DNA from: Thioclava sp. JE_KL1
GTDB lineage: Bacteria > Pseudomonadota > Alphaproteobacteria > Rhodobacterales > Rhodobacteraceae
Assembly: GCF_009296265.1 (NCBI RefSeq)
Contig: NZ_WBJS01000006.1
Coordinates: forward strand, 62,001 to 126,000
Reading direction: 5' to 3'
DNA length: 64,000 bases
Shown here: positions 25,013 through 33,011 of the stretch, piece by piece
Layout of the letters: every line of letters starts with the position of its first letter
How positions within the stretch are numbered: position 1 is the stretch's first letter
Position numbers and translations under genes: made by a program
Notes under the pieces: model-generated
Databases searched by the model: none
What the model saw: the letters and a program-made list of their open reading frames with translations, nothing else
Told to the model about the DNA's origin: nothing

Positions 25013-25900
25013 TCAGCGCAGTTGCCGCGCGGCTTCGGCGATCATCTCTTGCGTATGGAGCACCCGCGCCGGGGCGCTGCGACCGCGCCGGGAGGCCAGC
25101 CACAGTTCGTGCCAGCGACGCTTCGGTAGAGGGACGACAGAGAGCTGCGCCTTGTCTGCAAAGGCCTCGACCCCACTGCGCGGCAGGAGAGTGTAGCCGA
25201 TCCCCCGGGCAACCGGGGCGGGGATCTGGCCGATCTGGTTGACCGAACCGCGCAGGCGCAGCCGGTCGGCGCCGGGATAGTCCTCGGGGAAGTTCAGCTT
25301 CAGCAGGTCGTCGGCATAGGCGAAGCCGTCGGGATGGGCGATGAAGCCGTGCGCGTCGAGATCGGCAAAGGTGGCGGGCGGCGCGGCCCCGGCAGGCAGC
25401 AGGAGGCACAGCTCCTCCCGCCCTATATGCTGGGCTTCAAGGCGTGCGTGATCCGGGTCCGTGCCGAGCACACCGAGGTCGAACCGCCCCTCCAGCAGTC
25501 CCGCCAGAATATCCGCCTGTGGTGCGGCCTGCAGATGGACGCTCAGCGCGGGCGCGCTTTGCATCCACTCCAGCAGGATCGGGTAGAGCAGCATCGCGAA
25601 ACTGCCTGAGCAGGCGATATACACCGGCCCCGCATCCCGGTCATCGGTCTCGATCGCGTCGCGCAGGCGTTTCTCTTCGGCCCGCCGCGACAGGCCGAGC
25701 GCGAAAACCGCCTCGCCCGCCGGGGTCGGCGTGAAGCTCTTGCCCTGCCACGTGATCAGCTTCTGTCCGACTTGGGCCTCCAGCTTCTTGAGGTGCTGGC
25801 TCACGCCCGGCTGGGTCATGTGCAACCGCTCGGCGGCGCGGGTGAAATGCCCGGCCTCGCATAGCGCGGTGAAGGTTTCGAGCCAAGTTGCGTTCAGCAT
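25013..25900 (-). CDS. LysR-family transcriptional regulator
   Basis: DNA-binding regulator of 295 residues. The N-terminal winged helix (MLNATWLETFTALCEAGHFT, then AAERLHMTQPGVSQHLKKLE) is followed by a periplasmic-binding-like effector domain (PVYIACSGSFAMLLYP, DLGVLGTDPDH, IGYTLLPRSGVEAF). I took the ATG at 25900 because LysR proteins begin a few residues before the helix. An upstream ATG at 25963 would run through the dyad at 25906-25920. It is divergent from the VOC-family gene at 26003, the typical relation between a LysR regulator and its target. No effector is known. Confidence 0.9.
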   Translation of the reverse strand: MLNATWLETFTALCEAGHFTRAAERLHMTQPGVSQHLKKLEAQVGQKLITWQGKSFTPTPAGEAVFALGLSRRAEEKRLRDAIETDDRDAGPVYIACSGSFAMLLYPILLEWMQSAPALSVHLQAAPQADILAGLLEGRFDLGVLGTDPDHARLEAQHIGREELCLLLPAGAAPPATFADLDAHGFIAHPDGFAYADDLLKLNFPEDYPGADRLRLRGSVNQIGQIPAPVARGIGYTLLPRSGVEAFADKAQLSVVPLPKRRWHELWLASRRGRSAPARVLHTQEMIAEAARQLR

Positions 25901-25905
25901 AAGGG

Positions 25906-25920
25906 ATAACAGATCGTTAT
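25906..25920. promoter_or_regulatory. LysR-type dyad ATAAC-N5-GTTAT
   Basis: A perfect interrupted palindrome of 15 bp with the T-N11-A form of LysR boxes, located 6-20 bp upstream of the LysR start, where binding would block its own expression. Confidence 0.55.
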
Positions 25921-25928
25921 TGTTTATA

Positions 25929-25946
25929 TGAAATATGATAATTTCA
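25929..25946. promoter_or_regulatory. Second dyad TGAAAT-N6-ATTTCA in the LysR/VOC spacer
   Basis: A perfect six-bp inverted repeat with a six-base spacer in an AT-rich stretch, 57 bp upstream of the VOC gene. It could be a second regulator site or overlap a promoter. Function is inferred from position only. Confidence 0.45.
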
Positions 25947-26002
25947 CATGAGGGGTATGACAATCCATATCGCTGTCATCGCAACCTGAAAGGAGCCTTG
26001 AG

Positions 26003-26500
26003 ATGGCAACTACCCCGCGCACCTTCTCCCATATCGGCCTGTCGGTCCCCGACCTCGAGGCGGCCGTGACGTTCTATTCCGAGGTTCTCGGGTTCTACGT
26101 CGTGATGGAGCCCTCCGAGGCCGTCGAGGACGACAGCGCCATTGGCGTGATGTGCACCGATGTCTTCGGGCCCGGTTGGGGCTCGCTGCGGATCGCGCAT
26201 CTGTCGACCGCGGATGGGATCGGTATCGAAATCTTCGAGTTCCCCGGTAATTACGCGCCCGAGGACAAGCTCGAACACAAGCGCCACGGCACCTTCCATT
26301 TCGCCGTGCAGGACCCGGATGTAGAAGGGCTGACCCAGCGCATCGTCGACGCCGGCGGGCGGCAGCGGATGCCGATCCGGGAATACTTCCCCGGTACCAA
26401 GCCCTACCGCATGGTCTATGTCGAAGACCCGTTCGGCATCGTCTTCGAGATCTACAGCCACAGCTATGATCTGACCTATTCGGCAGGCGCTTACGTCTGA
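26003..26500 (+). CDS. VOC-family (glyoxalase-like) protein
   Basis: Small metal-dependent vicinal-oxygen-chelate fold protein of 165 residues. Two betaalphabetabetabeta modules are visible. The first begins FSHIGLSVPDLEAAVTFYSEVLGF, with a conserved metal His. The second has GTFHFAVQDPDVEGLTQRIVDAGG and ends VYVEDPFGIVFEIYSHSYD, with the terminal Glu typical of VOC metal sites. Members include lactoylglutathione lyases and ring-cleaving dioxygenases, so the reaction is not decided. It is divergent from a LysR gene and followed by a strong stem-loop, suggesting a one-gene regulon. Confidence 0.88.
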   Translation: MATTPRTFSHIGLSVPDLEAAVTFYSEVLGFYVVMEPSEAVEDDSAIGVMCTDVFGPGWGSLRIAHLSTADGIGIEIFEFPGNYAPEDKLEHKRHGTFHFAVQDPDVEGLTQRIVDAGGRQRMPIREYFPGTKPYRMVYVEDPFGIVFEIYSHSYDLTYSAGAYV

Positions 26501-26506
26501 TTTCTC

Positions 26507-26536
26507 ACACCGGCCCCGTTGTTGCGGGGCCGGTGT
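26507..26536 (+). terminator. Stem-loop terminator after the VOC gene
   Basis: ACACCGGCCCCG pairs with CGGGGCCGGTGT (12 bp, six-base loop), beginning six bp after the stop codon. There is no T run beyond TCTCG. Confidence 0.75.
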
Positions 26537-26593
26537 CTCGCCTGCTGTCGCTGGGACATCGCACGGTTTCGCAGAAAAAATTTCGATTTCCTG

Positions 26594-26621
26594 CATCCGA
26601 TCCGCATCTGGCCGGGTCTAG
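26594..26621 (+). promoter_or_regulatory. Putative ECF sigma-dependent promoter of the DUF4394 gene
   Basis: CATCCGATC, ten bases, CGGGTCTAG: the same two blocks and spacing as the promoter in front of the sigma gene (24949-24976), with one mismatch in the 18 block positions. It ends 57 bp before the DUF4394 start codon. Confidence 0.75.
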
Positions 26622-26678
26622 GGGGCATGGACGGCGCGAAAGGCGCTTGCCGCGAACAGGGAAACGAAAGGAATTACC

Positions 26679-27458
26679 ATGCTGAAACTGACCCTCTCGA
26701 CCGCTCTCGTCACCGCAATGGGCGCAAGCGGCGCCTTGGCGGCCTCGGCCATCGGCCTCGTGGGCGACAAGACGCTCGTGATGTTCGATACCGACACGCT
26801 CGAAGTCACCGGCACGATGGATGTCACCGGCACCGCGAAGCTGCACGGGATCGATCTGCGCCCGTCGAACAAGACGTTGGTCGCGGTGGATGCCGATCAG
26901 GCGCTCTACACGATCGACATGGAAAGCGGTGCCGCGACGAAAGTCTCGCAGATGGACAAGATGTTGCCCGTGGACGGGCCGGTGATCGTCGACTTCAACC
27001 CGAAGGCCGACAAGCTGCGCTTCATGTCGGGCACCACCAATCACCGCGTGAACGTAGAAACCGGCGAAGTGACCGTCGATGGCAGCCTCGCTTATGAGGA
27101 AAAGGACATGCATGCGGGCGAGGCCCCGGCGATCGCTGCCGCTGCCTATGCCAACAGCTACGGGATGCCCGACAGCACCGCGATGTATGACGTGGATTCC
27201 ACCATCGTCGCGCTGATCCAGCAGACCTCGCCCAATGACGGCACGCTCGCCGCCATCGGCAAGTTCGGCATCGACATGCCGGGCGAGGGCTATGCGTTCG
27301 ACATCCAGACCACCGAAGACATGAAAAACACGGCGTGGCTCGCCACCGGGAACATGCTCTACACCGTCGACCTCGAGAGTGGCGAGGCGATGGGCAAGGG
27401 CATGGTCGAAGGGGCCGGCGGCGACATCCGTGACTTGACGATCCTGCCGGCGATGTAA
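26679..27458 (+). CDS. Secreted DUF4394-domain protein
   Basis: Exported protein of 259 residues with a signal peptide (MLKLTLSTALVTAMGASGAL then AAS). The mature part looks like a beta-propeller-type DUF4394 repeat domain: IGLVGDKTLVMFDTDTLEV, LHGIDLRPSNKTLVAVDAD, VIVDFNPKADKLRFMSGT, ending DIRDLTILPAM. No catalytic residues are recognised and no function is established for the family. A GAAAGGA ribosome site precedes the ATG. It is preceded by the ECF-type promoter shared with the sigma gene about 1.7 kb away, so it is probably the output protein of that envelope-stress circuit. Confidence 0.85.
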   Translation: MLKLTLSTALVTAMGASGALAASAIGLVGDKTLVMFDTDTLEVTGTMDVTGTAKLHGIDLRPSNKTLVAVDADQALYTIDMESGAATKVSQMDKMLPVDGPVIVDFNPKADKLRFMSGTTNHRVNVETGEVTVDGSLAYEEKDMHAGEAPAIAAAAYANSYGMPDSTAMYDVDSTIVALIQQTSPNDGTLAAIGKFGIDMPGEGYAFDIQTTEDMKNTAWLATGNMLYTVDLESGEAMGKGMVEGAGGDIRDLTILPAM

Positions 27459-27491
27459 GTGGGGCGCCGGTTGTGGCCGGTTCGTCAAGAC

Positions 27492-27521
27492 GAGGCCACC
27501 CGGAGTCCCCCGGGTGGCCTC
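27492..27521 (+). terminator. Stem-loop terminator after the DUF4394 gene
   Basis: A perfect 12-bp inverted repeat, GAGGCCACCCGG and CCGGGTGGCCTC, with a six-base loop, 34 bp after the stop. Confidence 0.75.
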
Positions 27522-27678
27522 ACCAATTCGGGCGCAGATCACGCGCGAAACCGCCGCAAGCGGGCGCGCGCAGGCGCAGGCTGAAGTAAACTATTCTTTC
27601 CAAACCCTTAAAATTCACCGCGCCGTGCCCCAATTGTGATCAATTCCCGATCCCAATTTCGAGAAGGGCGAGCCCCAG

Positions 27679-28995
27679 ATGACCGAACCCACCAAAAGAC
27701 TGAGCGCGGCCGAGACCAAGGGCCTGCGCACCGCGAAGGAGTTGGAGGGCCATCTGGCCTGGCTCGACACGATCACACCTGCGGCGCTGGGCGTGCTGGC
27801 GATCGCCTCGGGGATCTATACCTATCTCGGCGTGTCCTCGATCCTCGAGGATAACGGCGCGATGAGCTTCTTCGCGGCGCTGGCCTATTCCATCGCCGTC
27901 TCGGTCGGGATTTTCGTCTTCTGGAGCTACATGCTGCGGCTTCTGCCCGCGATGCGCACGGCCAGCGGCTTTGTCGGGCTGACGGTGTCGACCATCGTCG
28001 GCTCGCTCGCCATCGTCGCCATGTCGAGCTGGCTCAATGCGGCGGCGCTGGCGGGCTCTGCGGCGGTGGAGCAGCATCTGGACACCACGGTGCGCGACTA
28101 CCAGTCCGCGCTGGAGCAGGCCCATGACATTGCGCTCTCGGCGCAGGCGCTGGGCCGCGAGGTCGAACGTGCGCGTGCCGCCTTCGAGGCGCTGGCGGAT
28201 CAGGAGCAATCGGGCCAGCTGTCGGGCACTGCAGGGCGGGGCGCGGTGTTCCGCGTGTTGACCCAGAAGACCGAGGAACTGGCCAATCTCGAAGAGCAGA
28301 TCCGCGCGCAGCAGCCACTAATCGACGACTCCTTCGAGACCGGCAACCAGATTCTCGGGCGGATGCGCGCGCTGATCGTGGCGCCCGGTCCGGTGGAGAA
28401 ACGCTCGGTCGAATTCGCCGAGCAAAGCGTGCGACTGGCGGGTGTGATCGCGCGGCTTGATCAGCTGTCTGTCGCGCCGCTGGTGGCGCGAGCGGCGCAG
28501 GATTTGCCGGCGTCCGTGGTGCTGCCTGAACTAGACGGGCGCACGACGAATGTCCGCGATGCGCAAAGCTCGACCATCGACTCGGTGCTGGAAGCGCTCG
28601 ATCAGCGGGGGCGCACGCTCGAGCGCGCAGCCGACGAAGTTCTGGCCCGCGATCCGCCGATCCAGACCGCCTATAACCCGATCACCAGCGCCGAGGCGGT
28701 GATCCGCTATGCGGGCAGTTTCGTGCCTTCCTGGGCCGGGGCGATCGCGATCGACCTGCTGCCCGCCGTGCTGGTCTTCGTGCTGGCGGTGACGCAGGCC
28801 GCGATCCGATCTGGCCGCGACGGGCTGCCGATCGAGGAGACGCTGACGCTGGCAGACCTGAAAGCTGCGCTGAACGCGATGCGCGATGTCGAGCAGACGA
28901 TGGGCGGCGCGGATGCCGAGATGCTCAAGCGGGTGTCCGAGAAGGTCGATCCGCCTGCGCCTGCGGATCCGCCGCCGCGCCCTGCGGAGAGCTGA
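27679..28995 (+). CDS. Uncharacterised membrane protein with a long coiled-coil insert
   Basis: I do not recognise a named family. The 438-residue protein shows three hydrophobic helices near the N-terminus (about 34-54, 62-86 and 95-118). A long charged and heptad-like stretch follows (about 120-340: AVEQHLDTTVRDYQSALEQA, ALGREVERARAAFEALAD, QKTEELANLEEQIRAQQ). A fourth helix lies at about 350-375 (WAGAIAIDLLPAVLVFVLAV), then a Pro-rich tail. The coiled-coil region lies between membrane segments, so it forms one large soluble domain, probably periplasmic. It is three bp upstream of a membrane-anchored ClpP-fold gene, so the two likely form a complex. A scaffold or adaptor role is inference. 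Confidence 0.8.
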   Translation: MTEPTKRLSAAETKGLRTAKELEGHLAWLDTITPAALGVLAIASGIYTYLGVSSILEDNGAMSFFAALAYSIAVSVGIFVFWSYMLRLLPAMRTASGFVGLTVSTIVGSLAIVAMSSWLNAAALAGSAAVEQHLDTTVRDYQSALEQAHDIALSAQALGREVERARAAFEALADQEQSGQLSGTAGRGAVFRVLTQKTEELANLEEQIRAQQPLIDDSFETGNQILGRMRALIVAPGPVEKRSVEFAEQSVRLAGVIARLDQLSVAPLVARAAQDLPASVVLPELDGRTTNVRDAQSSTIDSVLEALDQRGRTLERAADEVLARDPPIQTAYNPITSAEAVIRYAGSFVPSWAGAIAIDLLPAVLVFVLAVTQAAIRSGRDGLPIEETLTLADLKAALNAMRDVEQTMGGADAEMLKRVSEKVDPPAPADPPPRPAES

Positions 28996-28998
28996 GCG

Positions 28999-29808
28999 AT
29001 GCGCCTGTCGCTTCCGCGCTTTGACCGGTTCGACGTGCGCCGATGGCTGCGCGTCGTCCTGCTGGTGCAGGTCGGCATCGCCGTGGTGATGATCGCGGGC
29101 GACTGGCTGGGGCGCTATCGCCCGCAGCCGCCCTTCGCCGTGCCGGAGATGACCGAGCCGGTCGCGCCGGGCGATCAGCGCCGCCGCTTCGATCCCGCAC
29201 GCCCGACGCCACGCCGCGATGCGCCTGCGCTGCCGCCGGGGATCGAATTGCCGTCGAACTATCCCGACCGGCTGACCTTCGAGCGCGAAGAGGTCGAGGG
29301 TATTGGCTCGGTGCTGCTGCTGAACGGCGCCATCGCGCCGGGCGATGCGGATCGGCTGGAAACCTATCTCGCGGGGCTCACCGAAGGCGACGCGCCCGAG
29401 GAGGCCCCGGCGACGATCGCACTCAGCAGCCCCGGCGGGGAGGTGACCGAGGCGCTGGCGATTGGCCGCGTGCTGCGCGAGGCCGAGATGAACACCGTTA
29501 TCCTGCCCGGCATGGCCTGCATGTCGGCCTGTCCATATGTCCTCGCAGCCGGTCAGGAGCGTCGTGTGTCGCCCGACGGATATGTCGGCATGCACCAGCA
29601 CTATTACGACGAGAACCTCTACATGCCCGCCTATTTCGCGGTCGAGGAAATCCAGCGCGGGCAGGGGCGGACCATGGAATATTTGATCGACATGGGCGTC
29701 GATCCCGGCGTGATGATCTATTCGCTGACGACCCCGCCGGAAGACATCTACATCCTGCTGCCCGAGGAGCTTCTCGACAGCCAGCTCGCGACGGCGATGC
29801 TCGAGTGA
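28999..29808 (+). CDS. Membrane-anchored ClpP/crotonase-fold protein (COG3904-like)
   Basis: Predicted periplasmic protease-like protein of 269 residues. A single membrane anchor (VVLLVQVGIAVVMIAGDWLG, about 19-38) is followed by a Pro-rich linker. A ClpP-fold domain then runs from about 100: VLLLNGAIAPGDADRL, TIALSSPGGEVTEALAIGRVL (the oxyanion glycine strand), and GMACMSACPYVLAAG. Ser176, flanked by Cys174 and Cys178, is the candidate nucleophile, and His199 in GMHQHYY sits 23 residues later (25 in ClpP). Asp231 or Asp235 could complete a triad. It follows the coiled-coil membrane protein by three bp. The substrate is unknown. Confidence 0.8.
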   Translation: MRLSLPRFDRFDVRRWLRVVLLVQVGIAVVMIAGDWLGRYRPQPPFAVPEMTEPVAPGDQRRRFDPARPTPRRDAPALPPGIELPSNYPDRLTFEREEVEGIGSVLLLNGAIAPGDADRLETYLAGLTEGDAPEEAPATIALSSPGGEVTEALAIGRVLREAEMNTVILPGMACMSACPYVLAAGQERRVSPDGYVGMHQHYYDENLYMPAYFAVEEIQRGQGRTMEYLIDMGVDPGVMIYSLTTPPEDIYILLPEELLDSQLATAMLE

Positions 29809-30038
29809 TCCGGCGCGGCGATACCGGCTGACGACGCTAGGTCAATCCGCGATCCCGGCCTGCCTCTGCGCCTGAACACGAAAACTTCGTCTACTTCCGG
29901 TTGACGGCAGGATTTAGCCGAGTAGAGAGGCCATCGCGATTTTGTGCTGGCGTTTGCAGTGCGTGATCCGACACAACAAAGAAAAACAACGTGGGTGCAC
30001 GATGCACCCCGACTCCTGAGCAGAAGCGAGCTACCCTC
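29809..30038 (+). promoter_or_regulatory. minCDE upstream region with candidate promoter and leader hairpin
   Basis: A candidate promoter, TTGACG (29901-29906) and TAGAGA (29923-29928) with a 16-base spacer, lies about 110 bp upstream of minC. The leader then forms a perfect seven-bp hairpin GGGTGCA-cga-TGCACCC (29993-30009). The hairpin covers a possible GTG at 29991 and so favours the later start at 30039. Confidence 0.45.
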
Positions 30039-30803
30039 GTGTCAGATACCCTATCTCCGACCGGGCAGAAGCCTGCGCCGGTCTCGGTTCAACCTTTCCA
30101 GTTCCGCGGTCTGTTCCTGACCGCCATCGCGCTACGGCTCGAGACAGACGCGCCTGATGACGTGTTCTATGCCGCGCTGGATGCGCAGCTCGCGAAGACG
30201 CCGCATCTGTTGGCCGGAGCGCCGATGGTGCTCGATTTCGCGCAGGTGCCGGAGTTCTCGAAACCGGCCGATGTGCGCGACATGATCGACAACCTTTTCG
30301 CGCGCGACCTGCAGATCTTCGGGGCGCAAAACGCCACCGAGGCGCAGCTAAACGCCGTAAAAGGCTACGGAATTATCCCGATCAAGGTCGGTCGCGAGAC
30401 CGCGATGCCCGAGCCGAAGCCGCAAAAGCCGCAAAAGCCGCAGCCCGCGGCGAAGCGGGCGGCCCCGCCTGTTCCGCGCAACAAGGTCGTGCAGACGCCG
30501 GTGCGTTCGGGCCAGATGATCGTGGCCGAACATGGCGATCTCACGGTGGTCGGATCGGTCGCCTCGGGCGCGGAATTGGTCGCGGCGGGCAACATCCACG
30601 TCTACGGCACGCTGCGTGGACGGGCGATGGCCGGCGCACATGGCGATGAGAGCGCGCGTATCTTCTGCCGCCAGCTCGACGCCGAATTGCTCGCGATCGC
30701 GGGCCTTTACAAAACGAGCGAAACCATCCCCGCGGAGCTTCGTCGCAAGCCCGTGCAGGTTTTCCTCGACGATGACAAACTCTGTGTGGAGGCGTTCGAA
30801 TGA
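30039..30803 (+). CDS. minC: Septum site-determining protein MinC
   Basis: Inhibitor of FtsZ ring formation away from mid-cell. The 254-residue protein has an N-terminal FtsZ-interacting domain (FQFRGLFLTAIALRLE, LVLDFAQVPEF-type core) and a linker of repeated KPQKPQ/KPQP units. The C-terminal right-handed beta-helix domain follows (LTVVGSVASGAELVAAGNIH, VYGTLRGRAMAGAHGDESAR, FCRQLDAELLAIAGLYK) and binds MinD. I placed the start at GTG 30039 (VSDTLSPTG). A GTG at 29991 lies inside a hairpin. The stop overlaps minD by four bases. Confidence 0.92.
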   Translation: MSDTLSPTGQKPAPVSVQPFQFRGLFLTAIALRLETDAPDDVFYAALDAQLAKTPHLLAGAPMVLDFAQVPEFSKPADVRDMIDNLFARDLQIFGAQNATEAQLNAVKGYGIIPIKVGRETAMPEPKPQKPQKPQPAAKRAAPPVPRNKVVQTPVRSGQMIVAEHGDLTVVGSVASGAELVAAGNIHVYGTLRGRAMAGAHGDESARIFCRQLDAELLAIAGLYKTSETIPAELRRKPVQVFLDDDKLCVEAFE

Positions 30804-31642
30804 CGCAACTCAAGGACGATTCGCCGCTCGGCAAGGTGATCGTGATCACCTCGGGCAAGGGGGGCGTGGGCAAGACCACGTCCGCCGCCGCAATCTCTGC
30901 CGGTCTCGCCAAGCGCGGCCATAAGACCGTCGTGATCGATTTCGACGTGGGCCTGCGCAACCTCGACATGATCATGGGCTGCGAGCGCCGCGTGGTGTTC
31001 GACTTCATCAACGTCATTCAGGGCGATGCGCGGCTCAAGCAGGCGCTGATCAAGGACAAGCGGGTCGAGACGCTCTCGATCCTTCCGACTTCGCAGACCC
31101 GCGATAAGGATGCACTGACGCAAGAGGGCGTCGAGAAGGTGCTCGACGAGCTGCGTCAGGAATTCGACTACATCATCTGCGACAGCCCCGCCGGGATCGA
31201 GCGCGGCGCACAGCTGGCGATGTTCTTCGCCGATGAGGCGGTCGTCGTGACCAACCCCGAAGTGTCCTCGGTGCGCGACAGCGACCGGGTGCTCGGTCTT
31301 CTGTCCTCGAAGACCCGTCGGGCCGAAAGCGATGGCGAGCCGGTCAAGGCGCAGGTGCTGCTGACCCGTCACGACCAGTCGCGCATCGACAAGGGCGAGA
31401 TGATGACGGTCGAGGACGTGCTGGAGCTTCTGGCGGTCCCGCTGATCGGTATCGTGCCCGAAAGCACCGCCGTTCTGCGCGCGTCGAACACCGGTATGCC
31501 GGTCGTGCTCGACGAGCCGTCCAGCGCTTCGGCTGCCTATGACGACGCGGTCTCGCGGCTGCTGGGCGAGGACATTCCGATGCGTATTCCGGGCGAGAAG
31601 CGTCCCGGCTTCATCGGTCGTCTCTTCGGGCGGTCCGCATGA
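30800..31642 (+). CDS. minD: Septum site-determining ATPase MinD
   Basis: Membrane-associated ATPase that recruits MinC and oscillates with MinE. The 280-residue protein has the deviant Walker A SGKGGVGKTTSAAAISAGLA, the switch motif VIDFDVGLRNLDMIMGCERR and Walker B YIICDSPAGIE. A C-terminal amphipathic membrane-targeting helix (PGFIGRLFGRSA) completes it. It overlaps minC upstream and minE downstream by four bases each (ATGA), so the three proteins are made in coupled stoichiometry. Confidence 0.97.
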   Translation: MTQLKDDSPLGKVIVITSGKGGVGKTTSAAAISAGLAKRGHKTVVIDFDVGLRNLDMIMGCERRVVFDFINVIQGDARLKQALIKDKRVETLSILPTSQTRDKDALTQEGVEKVLDELRQEFDYIICDSPAGIERGAQLAMFFADEAVVVTNPEVSSVRDSDRVLGLLSSKTRRAESDGEPVKAQVLLTRHDQSRIDKGEMMTVEDVLELLAVPLIGIVPESTAVLRASNTGMPVVLDEPSSASAAYDDAVSRLLGEDIPMRIPGEKRPGFIGRLFGRSA

Positions 31643-31959
31643 GCCTGTTCGGTTTCTCGCTCAAACCCCGCCGCGCGAAATCGGCGCAAACGGCCAAGGA
31701 CCGTTTGCAGATCCTGCTCGCGCATGAACGCGGAAGCGGGTCGGCGCAGGCCGACTACCTTCCCGATCTGCAACGCGACATCCTCGCGGTGATCCGCAAA
31801 TACATGCAGATCGAAGAGGATGGCGTCGATATCCGGATGGAGCGCAACGACGATATCTCGAGCCTCGAGATCAATATCGAGATGCCGTCCGACGCGGAGA
31901 AAACCGCCAAATCCGCGAAGCCCGCGAAACCGGCCGCCAAGTCGGCTGCCCGGAAGTAA
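31639..31959 (+). CDS. minE: Cell division topological specificity factor MinE
   Basis: Stimulates MinD ATPase to create pole-to-pole oscillation. The 106-residue protein has the N-terminal amphipathic anti-MinCD region (SAQTAKDRLQILLAHER), the central LPDLQRDILAVIRKYMQI and the topological domain EEDGVDIRMERNDDISSLEINIEMP. A Lys/Ala-rich tail (KTAKSAKPAKPAAKSAARK) extends beyond E. coli MinE (88 residues). Its start overlaps minD by four bases. It is the last gene of minCDE, convergent with the DMT exporter gene. Confidence 0.95.
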   Translation: MSLFGFSLKPRRAKSAQTAKDRLQILLAHERGSGSAQADYLPDLQRDILAVIRKYMQIEEDGVDIRMERNDDISSLEINIEMPSDAEKTAKSAKPAKPAAKSAARK

Positions 31960-31965
31960 GCGTTT

Positions 31966-32877
31966 CTAGAGATGCTCCGGCGCGGCGGATTGGCTGCGCC
32001 GGAGAACGCTCTGCCGATGGCCGGCGTGCCAGAGATAGAGCGCCAAGCTCCCGATCACGATTGCCCCGCCGATCAGCATCGCGCGGCTCGGAGCCTCACC
32101 CGTTCCCCACCAGACCCAGATCGGCCCGAGGATCGTCTCGAGCAGCATCAGCAGGCTGACATTCGAGGCCGAGGTGTAGCGCGAGGCAAACGACAGCGAC
32201 ATGAACGAGATCGGCAGCACCACGCCGCCCGCCATCGCGATTGCCCAGATCTGACCGCCCGTCACGGCTGCGCCTCCCGTCCAGAGCAGTGCTGAAAGTC
32301 CGGCCAGCCCGGCCCCGGAGCCGACGGCGAGCAGGATCGGCAAATGCGGATTGCGCCGGATCGTGACGAAGGTCGTCGACAGGCTCAACGCGACCCCGAG
32401 CCCCGCAAGCGCGCCGTAGATCGGATTGCCGCCCACGCTCGCCGGGGCAGGGCCGAAGACGGCCAGCCCGATCCCGCTGAGAACAGCGGCGATGGCGAGC
32501 CATGTCGACCAATGGGTGCTCTCACGCAGGAGCAGCCGGGACAGCAGCGCTGCGAAGACCGGCACGGTCGAGACGCTGAACAGCACGATCGACACCGGGG
32601 CGGCGGCGATCCCCACGGCAAACAGCGTCATGTTCGAGAAGTGACAGGCGACCAGCACGAGACCCGCGCCGCTGGCGAGCGCCTGCAGGTCCCGCTTCAG
32701 GTGGCGTCTGCGCAGGGTGATGGAGGTCAGCCACATCGCGCCGCCCATCAGCAAGCCGCGCCACATCACCATCTGCGCGCCGCTCATCTCCGACCAGCGC
32801 ATCAGCAGCGTGTCGGGCGAGATTGCCAGCGCGCCGAACAGCGCGAGGAATATCCCGAACATCGGATGTCTGGTCAT
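31966..32877 (-). CDS. EamA/DMT-family transporter
   Basis: Ten-helix drug/metabolite exporter of 303 residues. Two EamA repeats are visible: the first from FGIFLALFGALAISPDTLLM to about residue 140, and the second from PIYGALAGLGVALSLSTTFV to the end, including SNVSLLMLLETILGPIWVWW, a typical EamA glutamate-containing helix. The ATG at 32877 has AGGGAG eight bases upstream. Longer in-frame reading to 33261 would run into the sulfur operon. It converges on minE with only six bp between the stops. The substrate is not predictable. Confidence 0.87.
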   Translation of the reverse strand: MTRHPMFGIFLALFGALAISPDTLLMRWSEMSGAQMVMWRGLLMGGAMWLTSITLRRRHLKRDLQALASGAGLVLVACHFSNMTLFAVGIAAAPVSIVLFSVSTVPVFAALLSRLLLRESTHWSTWLAIAAVLSGIGLAVFGPAPASVGGNPIYGALAGLGVALSLSTTFVTIRRNPHLPILLAVGSGAGLAGLSALLWTGGAAVTGGQIWAIAMAGGVVLPISFMSLSFASRYTSASNVSLLMLLETILGPIWVWWGTGEAPSRAMLIGGAIVIGSLALYLWHAGHRQSVLRRSQSAAPEHL

Positions 32878-32957
32878 GATGGGGCTCCCTGCGCGCGGAC
32901 CGCGCGTCTGGCGATCTCTAGCGGTCCGCGCGCGAGGTTCCAAGGCCGGGCAAGAGA

Positions 32958-32986
32958 ACACCGGCCCGAGGGAAGCGGGCCGGTGT
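32958..32986 (-). terminator. Rho-independent terminator of the rhodanese-permease operon
   Basis: On the minus strand ACACCGGCCCG pairs with CGGGCCGGTGT (11 bp, seven-base loop), followed by TTCTCTTG. It lies 25 bp past the last small gene of the operon. Confidence 0.8.
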
Positions 32987-33011
32987 CCCAGATCGCAAGG
33001 ATTTTGGGAGA

